DNA of 64,000 bases, taken from positions 4,030,001-4,094,000 of the forward strand of contig CP148074.1 of NCBI GenBank assembly GCA_037482215.1, read 5' to 3'. This document shows positions 51,467-62,409 of the stretch, piece after piece (positions within the stretch are counted from its first letter, which is position 1; each line of letters begins with the position of its first letter). Origin of the DNA: Pseudomonas mendocina (GTDB lineage: Bacteria > Pseudomonadota > Gammaproteobacteria > Pseudomonadales > Pseudomonadaceae). The position numbers and the translations under genes are program-made. The notes beneath the pieces were generated by a model. That model was given only the letters and a program-made list of their open reading frames with translations. It was not told the DNA's origin and searched no databases.

Positions 51467-54400
51467 GGCTGTTTGACCAATCCCTGAATGGTTTCAAGCA
51501 ACAGGGCTTCCTGGTAAGGCTTGCCGAGGTACTCGTTGACGCCAAGACTCATGGCGCGCTCGCGGTGTTTGTCGCCGGTACGCGAGGTAATCATGATGAT
51601 TGGCAGGTCCTTCAGCCTCTCGTCGTGGCGAACCAGTGTGGCCACTTCGAAGCCGTCCATACGTGGCATCTCAATATCCAGCAGCATGATGTCTGGCTTG
51701 TTTTCCTGCAGCTGGGCAATGGCATCGACCCCATCTTTGGCGATCAGTACGTTCATGCCGTTGCGCTCCAGCAGGCGGGTCGTCACCTTGCGCACAGTGA
51801 CCGAGTCGTCCACCACCATGACCAGTGTCGGGCGACCGCTGTCGCTGTCAGCCACCTGCTCCACCTGACGCCCCTGACGTGGCTGCTGGCTAAGCTGACG
51901 GGCGTGCTGAGCACGAATGGTGGCGAGCAAGTCGAGAATGACCACCACACGACCGTCCCCCAGAATGGTCGCTCCGGAGATACCTGGCACCGCGGCGAAC
52001 TGCGGGCCCAAGCCCTTCACCACGATTTCCCGCGAGCCTGCCAGCGAGTCAACCTGAACAGCAACAACGTGTTCTTTAGACCGCACCAGAATCACCGGCA
52101 ACGGCAGGCTTTGACCAACCAACTTGGGTTGCTGTCCGTTGTTTAGCAGATCCCCCAGATAACGCAATTCATAAGCCTGCCCGGCGTACTCGAAGCGTGG
52201 TGCATCCGGTGCGTAGTAGGCCTCTAGCTCATAGGGAGAAACCCGCACGATACCTTCGATGGTGTTCAACGGAATGGCGTAGAGGTCTTCTCCGGAAAGC
52301 ACCATCAACGCCCGGTTAACCGACACGGTAAACGGCAGGCGTACCGTAAAGGTGGTGCCAGTACCGGGTTTTGAGTCGATGCTCATCGACCCACCGAGCT
52401 GTTTAACCTCGGAGTTGGCCACATCCATGCCGACGCCACGGCCGGAAATCTGCGTAACCCTTTCAGCCGTGGAGAAACCGGCCTCCAGAATGAACTGTAA
52501 AACCTCGTGATCCGTAAGGTCCGAGTCAGCCGTCATCAAGCCCCGCTCAATGGCCTTCTGTCTCACCGCATCCAGGCGAATGCCCGCGCCATCATCCGAC
52601 AAGGTCAAGACGATATCGCCACCTTCGCGGCCCATATCCAATCGGATCGTGCCGTGTTCCGGCTTGCCAGCAGCGCGGCGCGCCTCAGCGGACTCCACGC
52701 CATGGTCAACAGCGTTACGCAGCATGTGCTCCAGCGGCGCAACAATGCGCTCAAGCACCGTGCGGTCCATTTCGCCTTCTGCATTACCGATGTGGAACTC
52801 GACCTGTTTGCCCAGCTCTCCAGCGACCTGCCGTACGATACGACGCAGACGCGGCACCAAACGGTCGAACGGCACCATGCGCGTACGCATCAGGCCTTCC
52901 TGCAACTCAGAGTTGACCCGCGCCTGTTGCAGCAACAGGGTCTCTGCATCGCGACTACGGGCAGCCAGGGTTTCCTTCAGGTCGAGCAAGTCAGACGCGG
53001 ACTCAAACAGAGAACGCGACAACTGCTGCAACTGCGAGTGTCGGTCCATTTCCAGCGGGTCGAACTCCTCGTAACCGGCCCGCTCTGCCTCCGCCTGAAT
53101 ACGGCTGAGAATCTGCGCTTGAGTCTCGGTATCGAGGCGACGCAACTGATCCCGCACCCGGTCGATGGTGGCTTCCATTTCGCTGAGTGTGAATGCGAAG
53201 TCACTCACCTGTTGCTCAACACGGCCACGGAAAATCGAGGTTTCACCGGCGAGGTTAACCAGCTCTTCAAGCAACTCGGCGGGCACCCGCACCAGCTCCT
53301 GAGGCGCACGTCGAGCTGCCAGGTCCTGCGCGGCCTCCTGCGCCTTACGCACAAACGGCAGCACTTTGTTTTCCGCCTGTTGTGCCGAGCCCTGACTGGC
53401 CGCGACAATGGGCGTTAATAGCTGTGGAAGCGCTTGTGCCGGTGCATCCTTAAGCTCAGGCAATGTTGCATCGTGTGCATCATGCAGATGCAGGCGCTGA
53501 CGGAGTGCCTCCAGCTCCTGGCGTATTGCTTCGACACCCGACTGAGTATCGTTGAACAGGTCTTCGCTCCAGCTCAGACCCTGATTCTGAGCCTCGCTCA
53601 GATACTGCTCCAGTTCGTGGGTCAGGTCGCCGAGGCGCTTCTGCCCAGCAAGCCGCGCCCCACCCTTGAGGGTGTGCAGCACACGTTGTAGGTCTTCAAT
53701 ATGCTTACTCTGCTCACGCTCAGCATCCCAGCGCGCCATGCTGGCGTCCATGGATTCAAGCAGGTCGTCGGCTTCCTCAAGGAAGATATCGAGGATGTCT
53801 GACTCAGCTTCCGTCTCCACAACCTCTTCATGAGGCTTGAGAGAAACCGCTGACGGTATCGAGAGTTGCTGGCCTGGATCACTGCGCAAGCGCTTGATGG
53901 CCTCGATCAGGCTGTCGCCGCTCGGTACTGGCTGACGATCACGCACTGCCTCAAGCATGCTAAACAAGCTGTCATGACAGGTTTGCAGTAGGCCGAACAA
54001 ACTCGGATCAGCCTTCAGGCTGCCTTGTCCAAGACCTTCATAAAGGTATTCAAGTTCATGGGCCAAATCACCGATTTCACGGACTTCGGCCATCCGCGCA
54101 CCGCCTTTCAGGGTATGCAGATCACGTTGCAGGGCCTCCAGCTCAACGCTGTTATCCACATCATTGACCCAGCGCTGCAATGCAGCCGACGCGCTGTCGA
54201 TAATGTCGAAGCCTTCTTCGAGGAAGATCTCCACCAGCTCCGGGTCGCGATCATCAACCACCGCGTCCTGAACAACCGGCTCAATCGGTGCAGGCGCCAT
54301 GTCCAGAGGCTGAATTGTTTCAAACTCGCCCCGCTCCAGGGCCTCAACCTCAGGCTCGAGCGAAAGTACTTCTGCACTTGCTACGGGCGACTCATCACGT

Positions 54401-57400
54401 GTCTCAAGCTGTGCCTCTTCGGCTACCTCAGGCTGCTCTGATGGCCTATCCATTGCCGACAGCTCAGCGCTTTGCGCCGGCTCATCTGCAACCGAAGGCG
54501 TCTGCACAGCAGCACCGCCATGCTGACGGAAGCTGCGGATCGACTCGATCAACGCCTCGGGTTGAGCCATAGCCTGCCGCGCCTGCAACTGCTCAAGCTG
54601 CTGCGCCAGGCAATCGTGGCTTTGCTGCAACAGGCCGGAAAGTACCGGTGAGTAGCTGTAACGGCCATCCACCAGGCCTTCGTACAGCGATTCCAGCTCA
54701 TGGGCCAAATCGCCAATCGGACGAATTTCAGCCATCCGTGCACCACCCTTAAGGGTGTGCAAATCCCGTTGTAGGCCCGACAAGGCTGGTTTGTTCTCTG
54801 GATCAGCCAGCCAGCGCTCCAGTGACTGACCTGCGCTTTCGAGGATGTCGACGGCTTCTTCGAGGAAGATCGCCACCATCTCGTCATCCAGCGTATCCAA
54901 GGCTGCAGGGCTGCCAGCCGCTTCTGTAACCTCTGACTCAGACGGCAGCACCAACGGCTCGATGCCGTCATCAGTACCAGCGTGATTCGGCTCTGGCAGT
55001 ACCAATTCGTCGACGACGAATTCTCCGACCTTGCCATCCTCAACACCGTCACTGCTCAGTTCGGTGATGTCCAGCAGGTTGTCATCAGCCGTTTCAAGCC
55101 TCGCTCCCAGAGCATCCAAGTCGAGAACCTGCATGCTCTGCCCGTCATCGCTGAGCAGACCAATAGCATCCGGAGGCAGGGCTTGGTTCAGCAACTCGCG
55201 TAGTGCTGTAACACGCTCGGGCGCAGCGTTCACGTCAAGGGCGGCAGCCACCTGATCCATCATGCCAATCAGGGTTTCGTGAGCTTGTTGCACCTCGTCG
55301 AAGAGGGCATCACTGACAGCCAGGCTGCCCTCGTCCACAGCGCCGTAGATATCCAACAGTGCTTCGCACAGTTCTTCGATCTGCGGCAGCTCGGCCATTT
55401 CGGCGCCACGGCCCAGCGTGGTCAACTCATCCAACAGTGAGTTGAGTTCTTGACGCTCCGCCGGGTGCTCACGCCAGCGCTGCAACAAGCCTTCGGCATC
55501 CAGCAGAATATCCATCCCCTCTGCGAGGAAGATGCTGATCATCTGCGGGTCGCGCTTACCACCTTGCTGCTCCTGACGGCTGTTCTCAGCGTGTTCCAGG
55601 CGCTCGTTGTGCAGTTGCTGGACACGCTCAAGGAACTCTTCGGCGCCGGGAAGCGGGGCCAGAGGCTGCGTCGTCAATTGCTCAATACCTTGGCGGATGA
55701 GCTTCTCAGCGCTGCTCAACAGCTCAGCTTCGGCCAGGTCTACCGGAATCAAATTAGTTTTGAATTCCTTGACCAGGCGCTCCAGCGGTGCAGCAACTTC
55801 AGCAACCGGCGTAATACCTGCCATCGAAGCACTGCCCTTAAGGGTGTGCAATGCGCGCTGCAAATTGTCGGTAACGGCCTGTGGCAGCTCCTGTGCACAG
55901 TCGGCCAAGAAGGCAACCAAAGTATCCAAGTGCATTTCCGCTTCGTTGCGGAAGATTTCCAGCAACTGCGGGTCAAGCGGTTCTTGCTCATTAGGCACGA
56001 GCTGCAGCGGTGCTTCTTCAGCTTGAGCTGCCGGAGTTTCAGGCACTGTTTCTGTGCTTGCTGGAGCGTCATCTGCGAGCACTGGCGCAGTCGGCTTCTG
56101 CCCTTTGGCCAAGGCATGGGCCGTAGCTGCAAGATGATCGACATCATCACGCTGGCGTTGCGCCTTGTTGGCAAACTCATCCAGCAGCGCTGGTGTCAGG
56201 GCAACTACATCAGCGACCACCTGCTGCACGTCGGCAGATGGCTCAATAGTGTGGTCCAGCACCCGGTTCAGTAGATTCTCAACCGACCAGGCCAGCTCGC
56301 CAATAATCAGTGCGCGGACCATCCGGCCACTGCCCTTGAGGGTGTGGAAGGCACGCCGGACTTCAACCAGGGCTTCTTTGTTATCGCTGTCGGCGCACCA
56401 TTGCGGGAAGTATTCGCCGATAGTCTCCAGCACTTCTCCGACTTCTTCGATAAAGACTTCCTGCAGTTCCTCATCGAGCGGCTCTTCATCCGCAGGCGGC
56501 GGTAACAAGCTGGGTGGCGCGTCGACAGCAGGTGGATTAATCGCCTGCACCGGCGTGGCCATGACGTCTGCCATGGTCAAGGGTTTATCCAACTCCAGCA
56601 CCGGCTCTTCAATCACTGGTGCGCTAGGCAGTTCGACCTCAGGCAAATCCAGAGCAGCGATTTCGGCAACGTCCCAGACAACTGGTGACTCCCCCAAATC
56701 CAGGGCATCAAACGCAGGTAACTCTTCATCCAGGGCAACATCGGCCAGAGCCGGTGCCAGCTCCTGGGTATCCGGGGCGGGCTCAAGTTCAGCAAAGTCA
56801 AAATCAACCAGCTCAAGCTCCGCCAGTTCGGTTTGCTCGGGCGCCTCGGCTTCGGCCTCAACACCTAGTTCATCGGCCAGAGAGAAACTGAGTTCAGCCG
56901 ATTCAGCAGCGGTTGGTTGCACGTCGGCAGGTGGGACTTCACTCAGCTCAAATAGCGGCTCGGGCTCACCGGGCAGGTCGACTTCATCCAGCAATAGTTC
57001 AAGCGCTGGTTCTTCTGCCCCGGCTTCAGGCTCGGGCTCAGGTGTTGCTTCAAGTTGAGGTGCTGCAGACTGCGACGGGTAACCCAGGTTAGCCAGGCTT
57101 TCCTCGGCCACGTCGAGAATCATGTCCCCTTGCGAGCCATGGTCTTCGGACAAGCGCTCCAAGTAATACTCGACGCTGGTTATGGCGTCCGCGAGCATAT
57201 CCAGGCTCTGCCAGTTAGGCACAGCCTTACGGGCCAGCAATTGCTCCTGAATGTAACGGGTGCAGGAGTTGAGTAACTCTGCTGCTCGCGGCAACGGAAT
57301 CATCGCCAAGCCTCCACGGGCCTGGGTCAGCAGTTCAGGAACGCGTGCCAGGTGCTCGTGATTCCATTGCGAGGCGATAAACTCAATGATCGAGTCCTTG

Positions 57401-58749
57401 GCCTGCTCCAAACCGGTGCGGGCTTCTTTGATCACGACCTGATGGATCTGTGCCACATCAGTGGTCGGCAGGTGATTGTCCTCGCTCGTGTCTTGCGAAG
57501 GGCCGACCATGCCTGCCAGTGTGGCTTCCACATAGAGCAGCGCACCGGCCACGTCCATGAGTACCGCATCACTCGGCTCGCCCACACCGCGAACGAGGTT
57601 GTTGACCACATCCAGTTGCTCGACGATCACCTTACGCGGCTGCGCAAAACCCAGCACGGCCAAGGTGTCTGCGATCTGTTTGAGCGGCGCGCCAAGTTGT
57701 TGCAATTCGCTGACTTGGCTGCGATCACTGCGCACAAACAGGTCGAGGCTGTCTTTCACCCGCACCAGCTCTTCGCACAGAGCGCTGACCACAGAACGCA
57801 TGGCGTCACGATCAGGTCCCGCCAGACGAGCGCGTTCCTCTTCAACCACCTCTGCTTCTGGCAACGCATCAGCAAGGCGATATTGCTCTTTAAGGGCGCG
57901 AATACGGGGCGACTGGCTGCTGGATTTGGCGATATAGAACAGCAGGTTCTTGCTCAGCTCTTCCGGGGCAGCCTGATTGAAACCATTGGCCCCCTGATCC
58001 AACAGGCGCTTAAGCTCTTTATCCACCTGTTTGAGCAGTGCGCGTACCGAATTGCTGTTAGCCACACTGCCGTCGGCCAAACCTTCAACAACACCCGCAG
58101 CGATGGGCCACAAAGCGCCCAGCGGCGAGCCTTTGCACAAATTTTCTAAGCGAGCAAGCACGCGCGCCATATAGCCAAGATTGGTCGTGACATCCTGATT
58201 GCGGAAAATACCGACCAAAGCCATCTGTAGCATCTGCCGCAACTTGCGCAGCAGTACAGGCAACTCAGCGGTGCTCAGGCTGACAATGGCCTCCTGAGTC
58301 AGGGCCGGCGCACGGGATGACATGTCCGGAGCAAACAGGCTGGTTTCCGACAGCAGTTTTTCGCCACGGGCAGCACGCAGATCGTTCAGCAGCGGCAACA
58401 CGACCATAGGCAGGTCACGACGGGCAGTCTGAATGCGATCCAGATACACCGGCAGTTGCAAGATCGCCTGCATCAGCACTTCCAGGGCTTCGCCCTGGTT
58501 GCCGACCCGACCGTCGATCAACGCGCCAGTCAGTTGCTCCATTTCTTCTGCGAGCAAGGCGGCGCCGTAAAACTCGACCATCTGCAAAGTGCCAAGGACC
58601 TGATGCACGTAGGTCTGGCAAAAACGCATGCGAGTAACATCCTGAGGGTTCTCTACGAACGCCTCCAGGGCCTGACGCGCCTGTTTCAGGGTTTCCGCGA
58701 TTTCACCCTTGACCCACTCAAGAGCGACATAATCGTGCCGATCACCCAT
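51463..58749 (-). CDS. chpA: Chemotaxis histidine kinase/response regulator ChpA
   Basis: Kinase hub of the Pil-Chp system, phosphorylating PilG and PilH. 2,428 residues from the ATG at 58749 (GGAG 5 nt upstream; a further ATG at 58764 is possible). In order: an N-terminal FimL-like region with degenerate phosphotransfer domains (about 1-550), an acidic Glu/Pro/Ala linker (about 560-760), five Hpt domains with HTLKG histidines at 802, 968, 1331, 1545 and 1692 and one degenerate domain between the second and third (TLGRGAEMAE), then the HATPase (HMLRNAVDHGVE, DDGAGI, GRGVGMDVAN), a CheW domain and a C-terminal receiver with Asp2358 (LLDIEMPRMDG). Complete, no frameshift. Confidence 0.96.
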   Translation of the reverse strand: MGDRHDYVALEWVKGEIAETLKQARQALEAFVENPQDVTRMRFCQTYVHQVLGTLQMVEFYGAALLAEEMEQLTGALIDGRVGNQGEALEVLMQAILQLPVYLDRIQTARRDLPMVVLPLLNDLRAARGEKLLSETSLFAPDMSSRAPALTQEAIVSLSTAELPVLLRKLRQMLQMALVGIFRNQDVTTNLGYMARVLARLENLCKGSPLGALWPIAAGVVEGLADGSVANSNSVRALLKQVDKELKRLLDQGANGFNQAAPEELSKNLLFYIAKSSSQSPRIRALKEQYRLADALPEAEVVEEERARLAGPDRDAMRSVVSALCEELVRVKDSLDLFVRSDRSQVSELQQLGAPLKQIADTLAVLGFAQPRKVIVEQLDVVNNLVRGVGEPSDAVLMDVAGALLYVEATLAGMVGPSQDTSEDNHLPTTDVAQIHQVVIKEARTGLEQAKDSIIEFIASQWNHEHLARVPELLTQARGGLAMIPLPRAAELLNSCTRYIQEQLLARKAVPNWQSLDMLADAITSVEYYLERLSEDHGSQGDMILDVAEESLANLGYPSQSAAPQLEATPEPEPEAGAEEPALELLLDEVDLPGEPEPLFELSEVPPADVQPTAAESAELSFSLADELGVEAEAEAPEQTELAELELVDFDFAELEPAPDTQELAPALADVALDEELPAFDALDLGESPVVWDVAEIAALDLPEVELPSAPVIEEPVLELDKPLTMADVMATPVQAINPPAVDAPPSLLPPPADEEPLDEELQEVFIEEVGEVLETIGEYFPQWCADSDNKEALVEVRRAFHTLKGSGRMVRALIIGELAWSVENLLNRVLDHTIEPSADVQQVVADVVALTPALLDEFANKAQRQRDDVDHLAATAHALAKGQKPTAPVLADDAPASTETVPETPAAQAEEAPLQLVPNEQEPLDPQLLEIFRNEAEMHLDTLVAFLADCAQELPQAVTDNLQRALHTLKGSASMAGITPVAEVAAPLERLVKEFKTNLIPVDLAEAELLSSAEKLIRQGIEQLTTQPLAPLPGAEEFLERVQQLHNERLEHAENSRQEQQGGKRDPQMISIFLAEGMDILLDAEGLLQRWREHPAERQELNSLLDELTTLGRGAEMAELPQIEELCEALLDIYGAVDEGSLAVSDALFDEVQQAHETLIGMMDQVAAALDVNAAPERVTALRELLNQALPPDAIGLLSDDGQSMQVLDLDALGARLETADDNLLDITELSSDGVEDGKVGEFVVDELVLPEPNHAGTDDGIEPLVLPSESEVTEAAGSPAALDTLDDEMVAIFLEEAVDILESAGQSLERWLADPENKPALSGLQRDLHTLKGGARMAEIRPIGDLAHELESLYEGLVDGRYSYSPVLSGLLQQSHDCLAQQLEQLQARQAMAQPEALIESIRSFRQHGGAAVQTPSVADEPAQSAELSAMDRPSEQPEVAEEAQLETRDESPVASAEVLSLEPEVEALERGEFETIQPLDMAPAPIEPVVQDAVVDDRDPELVEIFLEEGFDIIDSASAALQRWVNDVDNSVELEALQRDLHTLKGGARMAEVREIGDLAHELEYLYEGLGQGSLKADPSLFGLLQTCHDSLFSMLEAVRDRQPVPSGDSLIEAIKRLRSDPGQQLSIPSAVSLKPHEEVVETEAESDILDIFLEEADDLLESMDASMARWDAEREQSKHIEDLQRVLHTLKGGARLAGQKRLGDLTHELEQYLSEAQNQGLSWSEDLFNDTQSGVEAIRQELEALRQRLHLHDAHDATLPELKDAPAQALPQLLTPIVAASQGSAQQAENKVLPFVRKAQEAAQDLAARRAPQELVRVPAELLEELVNLAGETSIFRGRVEQQVSDFAFTLSEMEATIDRVRDQLRRLDTETQAQILSRIQAEAERAGYEEFDPLEMDRHSQLQQLSRSLFESASDLLDLKETLAARSRDAETLLLQQARVNSELQEGLMRTRMVPFDRLVPRLRRIVRQVAGELGKQVEFHIGNAEGEMDRTVLERIVAPLEHMLRNAVDHGVESAEARRAAGKPEHGTIRLDMGREGGDIVLTLSDDGAGIRLDAVRQKAIERGLMTADSDLTDHEVLQFILEAGFSTAERVTQISGRGVGMDVANSEVKQLGGSMSIDSKPGTGTTFTVRLPFTVSVNRALMVLSGEDLYAIPLNTIEGIVRVSPYELEAYYAPDAPRFEYAGQAYELRYLGDLLNNGQQPKLVGQSLPLPVILVRSKEHVVAVQVDSLAGSREIVVKGLGPQFAAVPGISGATILGDGRVVVILDLLATIRAQHARQLSQQPRQGRQVEQVADSDSGRPTLVMVVDDSVTVRKVTTRLLERNGMNVLIAKDGVDAIAQLQENKPDIMLLDIEMPRMDGFEVATLVRHDERLKDLPIIMITSRTGDKHRERAMSLGVNEYLGKPYQEALLLETIQGLVKQP

Positions 58750-58781
58750 AGACACTCCACTCATATCTTGGCTCTTCTGCC

Positions 58782-59663
58782 TTATCCCTGACGGGTAAAC
58801 GCCAGCACTCGCTCGTCAGCAACCGGCACCAACTCCGGGTGTTGCCACCCGGCCACTTCCCCCACGCCCACAACCAGCAATCCGCCCGGCGCCAAGCGCT
58901 CGGCTAAGTGGTTGAGAATCTCGCGGCGGCGCCAGCGACGAAAATAGATCAGCAAGTTCTGACAAAAAATTACGTCCATACCGGACATGGGCGCTTTGTT
59001 AAGCTCCAGCACATTCAGGCGCGCACAACAGACACGGCTGGCCAGACTGGGTAAAACCTTAAAGCGACCATCTTCCTGGGCCTGGAAATAACGCTTACAC
59101 AACTCAGCATCAACATGCTCGAATCGCCGGGCGCTGAATTGCGCATCCCGCGCCTTACTCAACGCGTTAAGGCTGATATCCGTTGCTGTGACGCCGAACT
59201 GCCCCTCGAATTCGCTCCCACGCAACACCTCTGCGGCACAGATGGCCAGTGAGTAGGGCTCCTCCCCACTGGCACAGCCCACACTCCACAAGGCCAGAGG
59301 CTGTTTCAGCCCTTGCTGCAAACGCTCGCGCAGGTATGTTTCAAGCACATCGAATGACGGCTGGTGGCGAAAGAATCGGGTCTCCTGGACAGTCAGACGA
59401 TCCAGTAGTGTTGACCATTCCACAGCCCCACGCGGGCCATCAGTCACGCGCTGGTAGTAGGCGCTATAGCCCTCGACTCCCAACTCGCGCATGCGCGCTG
59501 TCAGGTTGGTCTGCAAAAATGAGCGGCGCTGTTCGTTGACCACAACACCGGTGCGCTCCTCGAGCAGCACCTGCCAGTCACGAAACTCCGCGACACTCAT
59601 ATCTGCCAGAGGCTGCAAGGCCCACACGCCTGACTGCATCTCCCGCCCCTCACTCACGGCCAT
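58782..59663 (-). CDS. pilK: CheR-like methyltransferase PilK
   Basis: 293 residues. SAM-dependent methylation of glutamates on PilJ is the expected role. N-terminal all-helical domain followed by the Rossmann SAM-binding domain: SVGCASGEEPYSLAI, VTATDISLNAL, FCQNLLIYFRR. The start at 59663 is closely preceded by AGGA; an internal ATG at 59639 with a GAGGGG sequence upstream is an alternative that removes eight residues. Lies between pilJ and chpA. Confidence 0.93.
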   Translation of the reverse strand: MAVSEGREMQSGVWALQPLADMSVAEFRDWQVLLEERTGVVVNEQRRSFLQTNLTARMRELGVEGYSAYYQRVTDGPRGAVEWSTLLDRLTVQETRFFRHQPSFDVLETYLRERLQQGLKQPLALWSVGCASGEEPYSLAICAAEVLRGSEFEGQFGVTATDISLNALSKARDAQFSARRFEHVDAELCKRYFQAQEDGRFKVLPSLASRVCCARLNVLELNKAPMSGMDVIFCQNLLIYFRRWRRREILNHLAERLAPGGLLVVGVGEVAGWQHPELVPVADERVLAFTRQG

Positions 59664-59704
59664 TATTCCTGTGTGGCAGGCCCTTCAGCCCGCCACACTG
59701 CGCC

Positions 59705-61750
59705 TTACGCCTGATCCCCGTCTGGCAAGGTGAAGCCGGATACTGACTTACGCATTTCCGAGGCCATCTTCGCCAGGTTACCAATGCTGCGCGCAGTGGC
59801 GGTGGTACCCGACGAAGTCTGCGAGGTAATTTCCTGAATCACGTTCATCGTGTTGGAAATATGGCCTGCCGACGACGCCTGCTGGCGAGCAGCGTTGGAG
59901 ATGTTTTGAATCAACGCCGCCAGCGACTTGGATACCTTCTCAATCTCTTCCAGCGCCACACCGGCGTCCTGCGCCAGGCGAGCACCACGCACCACCTCAG
60001 TGGTGGTCTGTTCCATGGAGATTACGGCTTCGTTGGTGTCGGTCTGAATCGTTTTAACCAGCGCCTCGATCTGCTTGGTTGCCGCCGAGGAACGTTCTGC
60101 AAGGCGTTGTACTTCGTCCGCTACCACGGCGAAGCCTCGGCCCGCGTCACCGGCCATGGATGCCTGGATCGCTGCGTTAAGTGCGAGGATGTTGGTCTGG
60201 TCAGCAATGTCGTTAATCAGACTAACGATGTCACCGATCTCCTGGGACGACTCACCGAGGCGTTTAATCCGCTTAGAGGTGTCCTGAATCTGTTCACGGA
60301 TGTTATCCATGCCGGTAATGGTGTTGTGTACAACCTCATTACCCTTGTTGGCGATGGCTACGGAACGTTCCGCTACCGCAGAGGATTCCGCGGCGTTTGC
60401 CGATACCTGGTCAATAGACACCGCCATTTCGTTGATCGCGGCGGACGCACCGGCAATCTCCTGAGCTTGGTGCTCAGAAGCTTCCGCAAGGTGCATCGCT
60501 GTGGCCTGGGTTTCCTGGGCAGCACCGGCTACCTGAACGGCGGTCAGGTTAATGGTGGCTACCAGGTCACGCAGCTGGTCGATGGAGTAGTTGATGGAGT
60601 CAGCAATCGCACCAGTGAAGTCCTCGGTTACGGTTGCAGCTACTGTCAGGTCACCGTCCGCGAGGTCACCGATCTCATCGAGCAGTCGCAGAATCGCGGT
60701 CTGGTTTCGTTCGTTCTTCTCAGCGGTTTCGTCCAGACGGCGCTTGGTTTCAGCCATGATGATCCAGCCGATCAGGATAATCGAGGCCAGGGCGAGGAAG
60801 CCCAGCACATAACCGGCGATGGTGTTGATGGCACGACCCGCGGCCAAATTCTCGAAGCCTTGAGCCAAGGTCGACGCTTTGTCCAGCAGGGTTTGCGATA
60901 CGGTGAAGATGATGTTGGCCGACTCACGCACCTGGAACAGCTCAGGTGAGGTTTCGAGAATTTCATCCACAGAACCGGAAACGAATTCGAACAGTTCGGA
61001 AATCTCGGCCAGGCGCTCACGGGCCTCGGCATCAGTCACCTTAGCAATTTCCATGGCGGTGTTGCCTTCGATCATCGCGCTGAGTACGCGACCGAACAGG
61101 CTGGCGTCACGGCCGAAGGTGTCAGCGGCTTGCACCGAGTCTTCATCACCGGCCAGTACCTTGTTGACCGAGCCGAGAATACGTTCTGCCAGCAGCGACT
61201 GACGCTGGGCTACTGCCACTTGAGCGGAAGGCGCGCCGCTATCAAGCAGAATATCGACCACTTCCTCGTACTCAACTTGCAGCTGCGGAATGGTCTCGGC
61301 CAGTGTAGCGGCGACCTGGTGCAGAGAGAGTACAGTCTGTTCGTTGGCCAGAATGGCGTCGGTGTTCTGCCGCAGCACATCCCAATCCTGCTGCACGGCG
61401 TCCATCTCGCCCTTCAGCGAAGCCGGGGCTGCTGGCACACCGCTTTCGTTGTCACCGTCAGTCAGCGCTCCCCAACGAACCATGAAATCGTTACGCGCCT
61501 CACGCAACAGCTTGAACGCCTCAGGCTTACCAGCTGCTGCTTCGGTGGAGTTTTTAGCGATACGCTGTGACAGCACGCGCAGCTCACCCGCGTGACCGAT
61601 GTACTCGGTATCGTAGTTGGACTGCGTGTTGAGGTAAGCAAAGTTGGCGAACAGCAGGACGATTGAAACGATCAGGACAAGGAACAGTCCCGCAATCAGT
61701 CGGCCGCTGCGCGTGTCAGCAAACAAATTACCCAGTTTAATTTTTTTCAT
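59705..61750 (-). CDS. pilJ: Methyl-accepting chemoreceptor PilJ
   Basis: Receptor of the Pil-Chp system, thought to sense pilin or pilus tension. 681 residues from the ATG at 61750. Membrane helix 1 (about 20-40), a periplasmic region with two PilJ-type sensor modules (about 45-315; [14 protein letters not shown] and a repeated SLLAERI stretch), membrane helix 2 (about 325-345), HAMP and a signalling domain with the conserved tip [18 protein letters not shown] (about 530-550). In this tip it has the normal chemoreceptor hairpin, so it should contact PilI and ChpA. Methylatable glutamate/glutamine pairs lie on either side of the tip. Third component after pilG, pilH, pilI. Confidence 0.95.
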   Translation of the reverse strand: MKKIKLGNLFADTRSGRLIAGLFLVLIVSIVLLFANFAYLNTQSNYDTEYIGHAGELRVLSQRIAKNSTEAAAGKPEAFKLLREARNDFMVRWGALTDGDNESGVPAAPASLKGEMDAVQQDWDVLRQNTDAILANEQTVLSLHQVAATLAETIPQLQVEYEEVVDILLDSGAPSAQVAVAQRQSLLAERILGSVNKVLAGDEDSVQAADTFGRDASLFGRVLSAMIEGNTAMEIAKVTDAEARERLAEISELFEFVSGSVDEILETSPELFQVRESANIIFTVSQTLLDKASTLAQGFENLAAGRAINTIAGYVLGFLALASIILIGWIIMAETKRRLDETAEKNERNQTAILRLLDEIGDLADGDLTVAATVTEDFTGAIADSINYSIDQLRDLVATINLTAVQVAGAAQETQATAMHLAEASEHQAQEIAGASAAINEMAVSIDQVSANAAESSAVAERSVAIANKGNEVVHNTITGMDNIREQIQDTSKRIKRLGESSQEIGDIVSLINDIADQTNILALNAAIQASMAGDAGRGFAVVADEVQRLAERSSAATKQIEALVKTIQTDTNEAVISMEQTTTEVVRGARLAQDAGVALEEIEKVSKSLAALIQNISNAARQQASSAGHISNTMNVIQEITSQTSSGTTATARSIGNLAKMASEMRKSVSGFTLPDGDQA

Positions 61751-61796
61751 GTCATGGCCCCCGCCTGGACCCTCACTTCGATTTCCATCTAACGCC

Positions 61797-61816
61797 AAAA
61801 GGCCAGCAAGCCGGCC
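61797..61816 (-). terminator. Terminator-like hairpin between pilI and pilJ
   Basis: Read leftward: GGCCGGC (complement of 61810-61816) pairs with GCTGGCC (complement of 61801-61807) with one G-U, followed by TTTT (61797-61800). In the 79-bp gap inside the operon, it may cut read-through to pilJ and the downstream genes. Confidence 0.4.
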
Positions 61817-61829
61817 CGCGAATATTCTT

Positions 61830-62366
61830 CTAATAGGCTACGTCGAGAAACTCCGGGTTCTGTGCCAGCGTATGAGGGCTGAACACCAACCAAGGTTGCT
61901 CGCGTTGAAATACACCATGGATAAAAGGAGCAATTGACGCCTCCAGTGGCGGAAGCTGCTCCGAAAATGCATCCACAAGAAAGTGCTGCATACCGAATAC
62001 CTCATCGACTGTCAGGCCGGCAAAAACCTCCTGATGATCGACTACCAGTACACGGCGTTTTTTACGCAGAGGCGAAAGCTCACCCCCGAAAAAACCACAC
62101 AGATCCATAACCGGCAACAGACGCCCCCGCACGTTGGCGACGCCTTTAACCCAGCTTTTCACACCAGGCAACAAGGTGTAACGCGGCTCGTGCAATACCT
62201 CGCCAACCTCCCCCATGGGCGCGACGAAGTAGCGGTCCCCCATACGAAAGCCGATGCCACTCCATGTCTGTACAACTTCCTGTTGCGAAGGCAGGCCTGC
62301 GGCCAGGGAACGACAGAGACTGTCAATGCCCTGCAAAATCTGAAAAGGTGTTTGCGCGTCCGACAT
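61830..62366 (-). CDS. pilI: CheW-like adaptor PilI
   Basis: 178 residues with a single CheW domain (about 35-165): [19 protein letters not shown] and [22 protein letters not shown]. Links PilJ to ChpA. Gap to pilH is 43 bp, to pilJ 79 bp, all leftward in one cluster. Confidence 0.95.
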   Translation of the reverse strand: MSDAQTPFQILQGIDSLCRSLAAGLPSQQEVVQTWSGIGFRMGDRYFVAPMGEVGEVLHEPRYTLLPGVKSWVKGVANVRGRLLPVMDLCGFFGGELSPLRKKRRVLVVDHQEVFAGLTVDEVFGMQHFLVDAFSEQLPPLEASIAPFIHGVFQREQPWLVFSPHTLAQNPEFLDVAY

Positions 62367-62409
62367 GCCGACTGAAGCCCTATGCAGTGAATTACGGACA
62401 GAATCCGGA

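Noticed and set aside
51463..58749. Highly repetitive Hpt coding considered as possible assembly duplication or frameshift
   Set aside because: The frame is open throughout and the repeated domains differ enough in linkers; this architecture is normal for ChpA.
59861..60949. 362-codon open frame antisense to pilJ
   Set aside because: Shadow of the pilJ coding frame; no recognisable domain.
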